Shown here piece by piece: positions 33,438-41,426 of a stretch of DNA of 64,000 nucleotides (position 1 is its first letter; every line of letters starts with the position of its first letter). The stretch spans positions 1-64,000 of the forward strand of contig CAYVHU010000014.1 in assembly GCA_964451415.1 (NCBI GenBank). Direction: 5' to 3'. The translations under genes and the position numbers were made by a program. A model generated the notes under the pieces. That model made no database searches and had not been told where the DNA came from. It worked only from the letters and a program-made list of their open reading frames with translations. This stretch comes from CAYVHU01 sp964451415 (GTDB lineage: Bacteria > Pseudomonadota > Alphaproteobacteria > Rhodospirillales > Magnetovibrionaceae).

Positions 33438-34589
33438 ATGATTAAGTACTGCACTCAATGCCTCTATCCCGAGACCAAACCGGATCTTCATATTGACGCC
33501 GAAGGCGTGTGTAGTGCCTGTCGCAGTTATGAAAAAAGAACAAAAATAAATTGGGAAGATCGTGCCCTGGATTTAGAGCGAATCCTTGAAAAATATCGGA
33601 ATCGAGATGGTTCAAATTATGATTGTATCGTTCCCGTAAGCGGTGGAAAAGATAGTACGTATCAAGTTCTAAAAGTTTTAGAATTCGGGTTAAACCCGCT
33701 GTGCGTAACAGGCACGACTTGTTCTTTATCTGAGATTGGGCGTCGAAATATAGAGAATTTAAAAAATCTCGGTGTGGACTATATCGAGGTCACGACCAAT
33801 CCCATTGTACGAAGGAAAATGAACCGTTTGTGCTTGCGCACGATCGGTGATATTTCCTGGCCGGAACACGTTAAAATCTTCACAATTCCCGTTCAGGTCG
33901 CTGTGAAATATAACGTTAAGCTCATCATCTGGGGGGAAAATCCTCAACATGAGTATGGCGGTCCTGCCGCTTCGCAACAAAGCAATGTGCTCGACCGGAA
34001 TTGGTTGGAAGAGTTCGGTGGCCTTCTTGGTTTTCGCGTGACTGATTTTATCGATCAGGAAGGAATTGAAAAACGACACCTTATTCCTTTCACGTACCCG
34101 AGTGACAAGGAACTTCAGGCGGTGGGAGTAACGGGCCTGTTTCTCGGCTACTATGTTCCCTGGGATGGGTACACCAATGCCTTGTATGCGCAAGCCTACG
34201 GGTTCGAGACCTATCCAAATGTCGTGGAAGGCTCTCTCGCAGACTATGAAAATTTAGATAATCACCATATGGGTATTCATGATTATTTTAAATATTTGAA
34301 GTTTGGCTTTGGTCGTGCGAGTGATATTGCATCCAACCATATTCGAAGGGGGCGTCTCCGTCGGGCAGATGCGCTCAATCTTATTAAACGACATGACGGT
34401 AAATTTCCGTGGACCTATCTTGGAAAACCTGTTGAGGACATCCTTTCGGAAATTTCGGTTCCCTTTGATGAATTCATTAAAATTTGCGATCAGTTTACGA
34501 ACAAGAGATTGTTTGAATGCGATCATGACAACGTTTTGATCAAGGATAAGAACTTGAACTTGACCAAGACGAATGACGATAATTTGTAA
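33438..34589 (+). CDS. N-acetyl sugar amidotransferase (WbpG/PseA/LegA-like)
   Basis: 383 residues from the ATG at 33438 (GGAAG nine bases upstream); the frame is open 24 codons before but lacks family character. Zinc-ribbon cysteines CTQC and CSAC at the N-terminus, ATP-pyrophosphatase P-loop VSGGKDST at about 67-74, and downstream IIWGENPQHEYGG. This is the enzyme that, with HisH- and HisF-like partners, turns an acetamido group into acetamidino, as for P. aeruginosa O5 and Campylobacter/Legionella nonulosonates. AT-rich relative to its flanks and enclosed by the direct repeats. Confidence 0.9.
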   Translation: MIKYCTQCLYPETKPDLHIDAEGVCSACRSYEKRTKINWEDRALDLERILEKYRNRDGSNYDCIVPVSGGKDSTYQVLKVLEFGLNPLCVTGTTCSLSEIGRRNIENLKNLGVDYIEVTTNPIVRRKMNRLCLRTIGDISWPEHVKIFTIPVQVAVKYNVKLIIWGENPQHEYGGPAASQQSNVLDRNWLEEFGGLLGFRVTDFIDQEGIEKRHLIPFTYPSDKELQAVGVTGLFLGYYVPWDGYTNALYAQAYGFETYPNVVEGSLADYENLDNHHMGIHDYFKYLKFGFGRASDIASNHIRRGRLRRADALNLIKRHDGKFPWTYLGKPVEDILSEISVPFDEFIKICDQFTNKRLFECDHDNVLIKDKNLNLTKTNDDNL

Positions 34590-35215
34590 TGCGTGTCGCC
34601 ATCATAGATTATGGCCTTTGCAATTTAGGATCCGTATGCCGTGCCGTTGAAGTCAATGGCGGCTCGCCGTTCATAACGGCGGAGCCCAAGGAAGCGGTAA
34701 CGGCCGACAAATTTATTTTGCCGGGCGTTGGTGCTTTTCCCGATGCGATGTCCAATCTTAATGCTTCTGGAATGAGCGAAGCCTTGCGCGAAATGGTGCT
34801 TGGTAAATCACGTCTCTTCCTTGGCGTGTGTCTTGGTATGCAACTTCTTGCGGACAGTTCGACGGAGGGGGGGCGAACTCCGGGTTTGGGTTGGGTGCCG
34901 GGGATCGTGAAAAAACTTGAACCAGCAGAAGAAACACCTAAAAAAAGAGAGCGTGTGCCTCATGTCGGCTGGAATGAGGTTATTCCGAACGCCGCAAACC
35001 GATTATTTGCGAACATAGACAAGGAAGCGGATTTTTATTTTGTTCACAGTTACCATTTCGATGTTTTATCGGAAGATCATGTTTTAGCGACAACGCCATA
35101 TTGCAACGGTTTCGTGTCGGCGGTACAAAAAGACAATATTTTTGGGACGCAATTTCATCCCGAAAAAAGCCAAAAGAACGGTCTGAATTTGTTGGCTAAT
35201 TTCCTTGCCCTTTAA
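34589..35215 (+). CDS. HisH-like glutamine amidotransferase of the sugar-amidation module
   Basis: 208 residues, class I glutaminase: nucleophile Cys81 in LGVCLGMQLLA, His/Glu in TQFHPEKSQ. It releases ammonia from glutamine and channels it to the HisF-like partner. The gene begins at the TAATG junction with the amidotransferase and is followed by the HisF paralogue after 2 bases, not by other his genes, so its role is sugar amidination (WbuY-type), not histidine synthesis. Confidence 0.9.
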   Translation: MRVAIIDYGLCNLGSVCRAVEVNGGSPFITAEPKEAVTADKFILPGVGAFPDAMSNLNASGMSEALREMVLGKSRLFLGVCLGMQLLADSSTEGGRTPGLGWVPGIVKKLEPAEETPKKRERVPHVGWNEVIPNAANRLFANIDKEADFYFVHSYHFDVLSEDHVLATTPYCNGFVSAVQKDNIFGTQFHPEKSQKNGLNLLANFLAL

Positions 35216-35217
35216 CA

Positions 35218-35973
35218 ATGCTTAAATCTCGCATCATCCCGACCTTGTTGTATCGAGACCTTGGTTTGGTCAAAGGGATCAGTTTTGATTCCTGGCGGCG
35301 TATCGGTCCTGCGATGCAAGCCATAAAAGTTTACAATATGCGCGATGTCGATGAACTTGCGTTTCTCGATATCACGGCGACCAACGATCACCGGGAGCCG
35401 GATTATGCTCTTATCGAAAGCTTGGCGACGGAATGTTTCGCACCGTTTGCGGTCGGTGGCGGAATTTGTAAGCTGGAACACGTTCGGAAATTATTAATGG
35501 CGGGAGCGGACAAGGTCATCATCAATACAGCTGCGGTTCAGTCTCCGGAATTTATCGGCGCCGTCGCGGATAAATTTGGAAGTCAATGCGTTGTCGTTTC
35601 TATCGACGTGCGAAAATCAAAAGATATTGGGTATGAGGTCTATACCGAATCCGCGACCAAGCCGACAGGTTTTGGCCTTGTGGAAATCATCTCTAAAGCC
35701 GAAGCGTGCGGAGCCGGTGAAATTTTGATTACGTCCATCGAACGTGATGGAACCATGAAAGGGTGCGATTTGGATCTGATCGAAATTGCATGTGAAAGTG
35801 TTTCCATCCCGGTTATAGCCTCTGGCGGGGTTGGCAATTACGACCATATGGGCCAAGCCTTGAGCGTTGGCGCTTCCGCCGTTGCTGCGGCCAGCATTTT
35901 CCATTTTACGCAACAAACGCCCTTGGAGGCTAAAAAGTATCTGCGACGTCAAGGCTATAGCGTTAGGCTTTGA
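35218..35973 (+). CDS. HisF-like cyclase paralogue of the sugar-amidation module
   Basis: 251 residues, TIM barrel. In histidine HisF the first strand carries the catalytic Asp of the CLDV motif; here that stretch reads IIPTLLYRDLGLVKG, so the Asp is replaced, while the second (VVSIDVRK) is kept. This is the pattern of WbuZ-type paralogues that pass ammonia on but do not close the imidazole ring. Other conserved blocks: AVGGGICKLEHVRKLL, GADKVIINTAA, ILITSIERDGTMKG, ASGGVGN. Confidence 0.9.
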   Translation: MLKSRIIPTLLYRDLGLVKGISFDSWRRIGPAMQAIKVYNMRDVDELAFLDITATNDHREPDYALIESLATECFAPFAVGGGICKLEHVRKLLMAGADKVIINTAAVQSPEFIGAVADKFGSQCVVVSIDVRKSKDIGYEVYTESATKPTGFGLVEIISKAEACGAGEILITSIERDGTMKGCDLDLIEIACESVSIPVIASGGVGNYDHMGQALSVGASAVAAASIFHFTQQTPLEAKKYLRRQGYSVRL

Positions 35974-35974
35974 C

Positions 35975-35990
35975 GCAGGCGAAAGCCTGC
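35975..35990 (+). terminator. Short GC hairpin after the HisF-like gene
   Basis: GCAGGC-GAAA-GCCTGC, a perfect 6-base stem with a stable GNRA tetraloop two bases after the stop codon, followed by TTGCG. The U-tract is too short for an efficient intrinsic terminator, but position suits an mRNA 3' end. Confidence 0.4.
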
Positions 35991-36218
35991 TTGCGATCGG
36001 AAATGAAATGATGTTGGAATCTCCTGACGTTTTGGTTGTGGTTGAATTCGAGGGTCAGATTGCGCAGGCTCTTGAACGCACGATGGCACATACGAAAGAC
36101 GATGACCCTGTGCCCCGGTGCGTGGCTGTCGTTTGGCGAAGGGAATCCGCACAAAGCCCTGTCCACCTTCATGCGCTTGCACAAAAGCGCCATCACCCCG
36201 AGGACAAAGTTGGAGCCG

Positions 36219-36413
36219 ATGGACATTGACGAAGAGTTGGAAAACCTGGCTCCCGATCTGATCGCGTTCTCCGTGGAGGAGTTGTCCCGGACCAGGCTTG
36301 CACAGGCAAACCCATCCGCGCCACCAGCCAATCAGAACCAGCCAAAAGTCGGAAGGAACGATCCGTGCCCCTGCGGCTCCGGAAAGAAATTCAAAAAATG
36401 CAGCCTGAACTGA
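36219..36413 (+). CDS. SEC-C motif fragment, 64 aa
   Basis: From the ATG at 36219 (GGAG just upstream) the frame gives an acidic helix and a Pro/Asn-rich linker, ending in a canonical zinc-binding SEC-C tail GRNDPCPCGSGKKFKKC. SEC-C tails usually end larger proteins such as SecA, so this is probably the surviving C-terminus of a gene whose front is lost; the frame is open upstream to 36036 without recognisable sequence. The surrounding 35991-36488 contains nothing else I can name. Confidence 0.45.
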   Translation: MDIDEELENLAPDLIAFSVEELSRTRLAQANPSAPPANQNQPKVGRNDPCPCGSGKKFKKCSLN

Positions 36414-36488
36414 AATCATAAACCGCGTGGTTTCCCGGACGTTTACGAAGAAATCAAGATTTACGGAACAGCAAATCGCCTTTATTTT

Positions 36489-36728
36489 GAAGCCCTCGTT
36501 GTCGGCACGGCGGTGGTATCGTTCCAACTCGACACGAACGGCAAATTTGAATTCTATGGGACTTCGTTGTGATTAAACAGCTAGTGCCGATGGCGCGCAG
36601 GACCGACAGGTTGGCCCCCTTGATCGATGAGGCCCTGATGCGCAGCGTGACGGCGGTGCGCGACAAGGTCGGTGTTTTGTATAAAGACGGCCCTTGCGCA
36701 CTGCATTGACGGTATACGGCGAAATAAC
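36489..36728 (+). pseudogene. Remnant of the 3' end of the GT-like gene (copy of about 32105-32335)
   Basis: Aligns with the last 77 codons of the gene at 31262-32335 but carries a stop after GTSL, an 8-base net insertion and point changes, so it is not translated. It marks the left part of the right repeat copy and shows the duplication took the end of one gene with it. Confidence 0.9.
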
Positions 36729-36749
36729 GAATAGTACGGGGTGAACACG

Positions 36750-37532
36750 TTGAAAGTTGCAGCCATTATTGAAGCCCGCATGCGGTCCTCACGCCTGCCG
36801 GGGAAGATCATGTTGCCTATTGTGGGGAAGCCCGCCTTGGCGCATTTGTTCGAGCGGTTGAGGCGATGCAAGAATCTTGACGATGTCATCCTTGCAACCC
36901 CTGAAACGCCCTGCGACGTTGTGTTGGCGGACTTTGCGCAGCGTCAGGGCGTAAATTTTTTCCGTGGTAGCGAAAACGATGTCATGTCGCGGGTTTTATA
37001 TGCCGCGCGTGAATTTGATGTCGATGTCATCGTCGAGATCACCAGCGATTGCCCTTTGGTTGACCCTGCCATGGTGGATGCGGCCATCGACCAGTTTTTT
37101 TCCGAGAAACTGGAGTATTTATCCAACGTTATCAAGCGCACGTATCCGCGCGGTCTGGATGTCCAGATTTTCACTCGCACGGCTCTGGAGCGGGCGTTTG
37201 AGAACACCGGCGATCCGGTTGACCGGGAACATGTTGCGTTGTTTATTTACGAACACCCGGAAATTTTCAAACTGGGTCATTTCGGATGCGAAGGTACGCG
37301 GTTGGAGTGGCCAGAGCAGAGAATCACCCTGGACACGCCCGAGGATTATTTTGTTATCCGGTCCGTTTTTGAGAACCTTTATGCTGAAAACCCGGAGTTC
37401 GGTTATGTGGATATCCATGGGTTTTTGCAAAAAAACCCTGATATCGCCGCGATAAACATGGAAATTGTCCAAAAGCGAGCACGCGGTTACGATTTCACGC
37501 TCAAGGCCCGTCAGGCCTTGGGGTTGGAGTAG
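36750..37532 (+). CDS. SpsF/PseF-like cytidylyltransferase, copy 2
   Basis: 260 residues from the TTG at 36750, aligned with copy 1 and preceded by the same GGGGTGA. All motifs are intact (RSSRLPGK, RGSENDVMSRV, EITSDCPLVD, TLDTPEDY). About 16 substitutions from copy 1 are mostly mild (for example Glu-Gly, Thr-Pro, Ser-Ala), so both may be active; one could have moved to a second substrate such as the amidinated sugar. Differences lie mainly in surface-like positions. Confidence 0.85.
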   Translation: MKVAAIIEARMRSSRLPGKIMLPIVGKPALAHLFERLRRCKNLDDVILATPETPCDVVLADFAQRQGVNFFRGSENDVMSRVLYAAREFDVDVIVEITSDCPLVDPAMVDAAIDQFFSEKLEYLSNVIKRTYPRGLDVQIFTRTALERAFENTGDPVDREHVALFIYEHPEIFKLGHFGCEGTRLEWPEQRITLDTPEDYFVIRSVFENLYAENPEFGYVDIHGFLQKNPDIAAINMEIVQKRARGYDFTLKARQALGLE

Positions 37533-37599
37533 GTTGAGCGGGTATCATCGCCTGTAAGCGGATTGCCGGGGCTTACAGTTATGGCTGTCAGGCAAACGG

Positions 37600-37977
37600 G
37601 TTTGCCCCGGCACGCATGCGCAGGCTTACCCTTTATATTGTGCGTGTGATCCCGACCTCCTGGTGCACCGGCATTTTTCGGATGCCTTCGGTGTCGGCAA
37701 TACGGACCTTGATGCTGCTCAAATGTTAAAAGATGTGTGCCTTGATACGGTTAGTATATGCACGCCGACCGCTACCCATGAAGTCATTCTCAAGCAAGGC
37801 CTGGATGCGGGCGTACGTGCGATTTGGTGTGAAAAGCCCTTGGGTCGGGACGTGTTGCCTTTGCAGCGACGGGTTGCCCAGGCCGTTGATATCGACACTT
37901 CGGAGGATTACGCCCGGGTGACAACCATGGTCGAGGTGAACGTCAGGGCCGATATGCGCACCAGGGAAGGACAATAG
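37600..37977 (+). pseudogene. Chimeric remnant: Gfo/Idh/MocA oxidoreductase piece joined to a cytidylyltransferase tail
   Basis: The frame from about 37600 reads HAQAYPL...CACDPD...FGVGNTDLDAA then DTVSICTPTATHEV and IWCEKPLG, which is the middle of the NAD-binding domain of a Gfo/Idh/MocA oxidoreductase without its GxGxxG start or its C-terminal domain. It then runs into AVDIDTSEDYARVT, typical of the end of an acylneuraminate cytidylyltransferase. The join indicates an internal deletion between two former neighbours, such as a PtmF-like and a PtmB-like gene. It starts right after the repeat boundary. Confidence 0.75.
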
Positions 37978-37978
37978 C

Positions 37979-39898
37979 TTGAGTACGAAGCAGAACAAGG
38001 TTGTGGTTTTTCGCTGGTTGTCATGGATGAATTTGCCTGTGGCCTTGCTGATGCGTTTGTTTGGTATGCGCGTTGTGTTCATTGAGACAACAAATCGGCT
38101 GCGCTCTCTGTGCGGACATGCTCGCCTTGACGCACTGGGCCTGGAATGGGTCAATTATCCCGCTTACAAAGGATATCAAGTCGATGCCGAACTGAAGCTT
38201 GTGCCCGCTTTTGCGCTGAAGATTCTTGAGACTTCTTTTGGCACCCTTGAATGTGATGTGCTTATACAAAACGTTTCAGCATTACAAGGCGACGAGGGGA
38301 AGGCACGGGCTGTGTTGTTGGCTGTTTTGCAAACGTCTCTAGAGCCATACGCTCACTCTTATGCCCTTGCAGAATATTTTCAAGAAAACGGGATGCAGGC
38401 CTACATTTTCCAGGCACGCGATGTGTTTTGTGCAATGCTGAACGATCCCAGGATTACAAGGGTTCGTAATCTCAATCCGTTCTTTCGCGTGCCTTGGGTG
38501 CTTTTGAGACAAATTGCCAATGTGATTTCGGCAAGATCTATGCGGCGGCTTCGGCAGGTTCTCAGAACACGAACCCAAGGACATGCGACGCATTGCGCTG
38601 ATGTGGAAAGCACCCCTGCTTACGCGCCAAAGGTTTTGTATTTCCCCCACAAAGGGATCAGTTACGGGGACTTGTTCCTTAAGGATCAATACTATGTCGA
38701 CGATCCGGACAGCCCTTTCCATCGGGAGCGGATCCAGCATGTGGAATTGAACTGGATGTTGTCACAAGCTGAGCGTAAGTCCATTGCCGCAGATTATGAA
38801 AAGCATGGTCTTAATGTGGAGTTTGTGGATCTCCCTCAAATTTCGGTAGACACTGTTGTGCGCGGTATGGTCGTTATGGCCAAGGTGCTATTTGGGCGCC
38901 CGAGATTTCTGACCAAGACCTTGATGTTTGCCCGAATTTTGAAACAAGTGAGTGCGTGTGAGAAAGCTTTTTCACATTATTCAGGTGCTCAGGTCGCACT
39001 CCTTGGGCATGACTATTTATTTCCGAAGATCGCTATCGTTGCTCTTCAAGCTATTGGTGTTAAAGTTGTTGCCGTGCAGGAAAGATTTGTTAGTGCATTT
39101 ATTCCTTCGCATTCTATACTTGCTGACGTTTATTGTGTTCACGGAAATCTTGTTAAACGACAACTTGAAAAAGCACCCTACGCGCACATTAAGACTTTGA
39201 GTGTTACCGGAGATCCCAGAGCGTCTAAAATTTTTCAATATCAAGATGTGGCTCTGGCGGAAAGAGCAGAGCGGTTTTCGGCTTTTCGTAACGTCTGTCT
39301 TGTCCTTGATTTTCATTCCGATCCGGACCCCTTCGCAAATGCGATGTACTGCCATGCCTGCAACTGGTCCAGTAATATATATTTTTACGAGGTCGTGGCC
39401 AGGCTTGCCGAGGATCACCCCGAATGTATGTTTATTATTCGAGGCAAAAATGCAAAGTGGTTGAATATCCCCGCATTGCGGAGCGTTGCCTTACGCTTGG
39501 ACGCCTATCCCAATGTGATTGTTGATCAGCGTTACGATTTAATGGATCGTTCTTATTGTCTGGCTGCAATGGCAGATATTATTATTGCCCGTCAGACGTC
39601 ACTTTGTGACCAGTGTCTGGCGGCAGGTCGCCCTGTCTTGATATATGATGTGTTGGAAAATGGTGATCCCATTGTTGCCCCGTGGTTCGATTATGAGCCG
39701 TTTTCGATTCTGATCAACAATGAACAAGATCTGCACCGACGCTTTCATGATGTACTTTATGCAGATGATTATATATCAGAAGAATTGTTTCGTGAAATGC
39801 GTCAGGACCACTACAACGTCACATCGGATGCAGACGTTATCGCCGCCCCTCAACGTGTGAAATCAGTCGTTCATGGGGTTTTGGATCGGAACCTTTAA
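37979..39898 (+). CDS. Large protein of unknown function, possible glycosyltransferase
   Basis: 639 residues from a TTG supported by GGAAGGA about eight bases upstream. Cytoplasmic, no signal peptide. The C-terminal third has strand-helix units (CLVLDFHSDPDPF, CMFIIRGKNAKW, VIVDQRYDLMDRSYCLAAMADIIIARQTSLCDQCLAAGRPVLIYD) that resemble the donor-binding half of GT-B transferases of surface-carbohydrate loci, including a Gln-Thr-Ser then Asp cluster where such enzymes hold the nucleotide sugar. AT-rich. It overlaps the pseG-pseH gene by one base (TAATG) and probably uses the CMP-pseudaminate made around it (inference). Confidence 0.7.
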   Translation: MSTKQNKVVVFRWLSWMNLPVALLMRLFGMRVVFIETTNRLRSLCGHARLDALGLEWVNYPAYKGYQVDAELKLVPAFALKILETSFGTLECDVLIQNVSALQGDEGKARAVLLAVLQTSLEPYAHSYALAEYFQENGMQAYIFQARDVFCAMLNDPRITRVRNLNPFFRVPWVLLRQIANVISARSMRRLRQVLRTRTQGHATHCADVESTPAYAPKVLYFPHKGISYGDLFLKDQYYVDDPDSPFHRERIQHVELNWMLSQAERKSIAADYEKHGLNVEFVDLPQISVDTVVRGMVVMAKVLFGRPRFLTKTLMFARILKQVSACEKAFSHYSGAQVALLGHDYLFPKIAIVALQAIGVKVVAVQERFVSAFIPSHSILADVYCVHGNLVKRQLEKAPYAHIKTLSVTGDPRASKIFQYQDVALAERAERFSAFRNVCLVLDFHSDPDPFANAMYCHACNWSSNIYFYEVVARLAEDHPECMFIIRGKNAKWLNIPALRSVALRLDAYPNVIVDQRYDLMDRSYCLAAMADIIIARQTSLCDQCLAAGRPVLIYDVLENGDPIVAPWFDYEPFSILINNEQDLHRRFHDVLYADDYISEELFREMRQDHYNVTSDADVIAAPQRVKSVVHGVLDRNL

Positions 39899-41406
39899 TG
39901 TGCGACAATCGAGCTGTCTTCTACACACAGGCTTCATCTGTGATTGGTGGGGGGCATGTCATGCGTTGTCTTTCATTGGCGGAACGATTGCAGGCGATGG
40001 GGTGGTCGAGCACATTTATTTGTACGCCCGAAACCCTGAAAATTATTTCTTCTTTCACTTTGGGATCGCTTGAAATTTGTGTGATTGATCAGCGCGAATG
40101 GGGCTCAGTAGACGCTTTGTCGGCTGTCTTTTCTGAAACTTGTGATGTTTTGATCATTGATGATTACAAGATTGAACGCACATTCGAATCCAAGTGTAGA
40201 TCTTGGGCAAAACGGATTGTAATTATTGATGATCTTGCGGATCGTTGCCACGACTGTGACGTGCTGATTGACCAGAGCGCGGGTCGGGATTCCGCAGATT
40301 ACCGTGATCTCACGTCGGATAAAACCACTCTATTACTCGGGACTGATTATGCCTTGTTGCGCCCTGAATTTGCCAATAAGCGTGGGGCTTCTATTGCGCG
40401 CCGAAAACGGGCCGGGACGACAAAGCGCATTTTGGTGTCTCTAGGGATGACGGATCCTTCTCATGTAACCGGCGCCGTGCTAAGCGCTTTTGATCAGTGC
40501 GCGATTGATATGGAAGTGGAGGTTGTTCTTGGTTCTTCGGCACCACATTTGGATAAGGTGCGCGCGCAAATCGAAACCATGAAAACCCCAGTACACCTTC
40601 ATGTGGACCATCCTCGGATCGCAGATTTGATGGTGCAGGCCGACCTCGCCATTGGTGCAGCCGGAAGCACATCTTGGGAACGGTGTTGCTTGGGGTTGCC
40701 TTGCTTGATGGTTGTCATTGCGGATAACCAGCGCGAAATTTCCAAGGCACTGGAAGCGCGTGGTGTTGCGATTGTCTTGGGCGATACAAGGCATTTTTCC
40801 TCACAAATCATCCCGGAGATCTTGAAAAAGGTGTTTGATGATCCAGACCGTCTGTCTCAAATGTCAACCCGCGCGCTGGACGTATGTGATGGCCTTGGTG
40901 TAGCGCGTGTTCTGAACGCACTTGTTCCTGTTTATGCGCAAAGAGGAGTGTGTGTTTGTTCCCGCCCGGTTCGAAATTCGGATGTGCAATTGATTTACGG
41001 CTGGCAGAGAATGGAAGGTGCGCGGATATATTGTCGCAATCCCACGCCTCCCACTTGGGACGAACACGTTGAATGGTTCGAACGCCGCCTGCACCAGGTT
41101 ACGGGCGTATTCGAATTATTGGAGGTGCATGGAGAGCCGGTCGGGGTTGTGCGTTTGGACCCGTTTGATCATCAGGAAAATGAATATGAGGTCTCTATTC
41201 TCGTGGCACTCGACCGGCAAGGACAAGGCGTGGGCACGGCCGGTTTGGAAATTTTACATCGTCTTATGCCTGAGGGCATAATGTGGGCTCATATCCTGAG
41301 CGCTAACGAAGCCTCGCGGAAAATGTTTCGCCGGGCGGGTTTTTTCTCCGTTGAAGAAGAATTATTTTGCCGTACTCCGGGAGAATCCCAAAACTTTGAA
41401 GTGTAA
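39898..41406 (+). CDS. pseG: PseG-PseH fusion: UDP-sugar hydrolase plus GNAT N-acetyltransferase
   Basis: 502 residues. Residues 1 to about 350 are PseG, the GT-B-like hydrolase that removes UDP from the diacetamido-trideoxy-altrose: catalytic GGGHVMRCLSLAERL at about 17, IIDDLADRCHDCDVLIDQ, and ADLAIGAAGSTSWERCCLGLPCL. From about 360 follows a GNAT domain (VQLIYGWQ, EVSILVALDRQGQGVGTAGLEIL with the acetyl-CoA RxxGxG loop, ANEASRKMFRRAGF), the fold of PseH, which acetylates the 4-amino group one step earlier. Separate genes in Campylobacter and Helicobacter; fusion lets both reactions follow on one chain. Confidence 0.92.
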   Translation: MCDNRAVFYTQASSVIGGGHVMRCLSLAERLQAMGWSSTFICTPETLKIISSFTLGSLEICVIDQREWGSVDALSAVFSETCDVLIIDDYKIERTFESKCRSWAKRIVIIDDLADRCHDCDVLIDQSAGRDSADYRDLTSDKTTLLLGTDYALLRPEFANKRGASIARRKRAGTTKRILVSLGMTDPSHVTGAVLSAFDQCAIDMEVEVVLGSSAPHLDKVRAQIETMKTPVHLHVDHPRIADLMVQADLAIGAAGSTSWERCCLGLPCLMVVIADNQREISKALEARGVAIVLGDTRHFSSQIIPEILKKVFDDPDRLSQMSTRALDVCDGLGVARVLNALVPVYAQRGVCVCSRPVRNSDVQLIYGWQRMEGARIYCRNPTPPTWDEHVEWFERRLHQVTGVFELLEVHGEPVGVVRLDPFDHQENEYEVSILVALDRQGQGVGTAGLEILHRLMPEGIMWAHILSANEASRKMFRRAGFFSVEEELFCRTPGESQNFEV

Positions 41407-41426
41407 TGTATTGAGACGTGAAATAG

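Larger units (their letters stand above)
36489..37592 (+). repeat. Direct repeat of about 1.1 kb, right copy
   Basis: Matches 32105-33200. The coding part is kept in full with about 94 per cent protein identity, while the flanking GT remnant has decayed, so selection has preserved only the SpsF-like gene. Recombination between the copies would delete or duplicate 4.4 kb including the WbpG/HisH/HisF-like genes. Confidence 0.95.

Noticed and set aside
34589..35973. Histidine biosynthesis hisH-hisF
   Set aside because: Next to a WbpG-like amidotransferase, no other his genes, and the HisF-like protein lacks the first catalytic Asp.
33201..37600. Transposon carrying the amidation module
   Set aside because: No transposase, terminal inverted repeats or target duplications; the flanking repeats are duplicated gene sequence.
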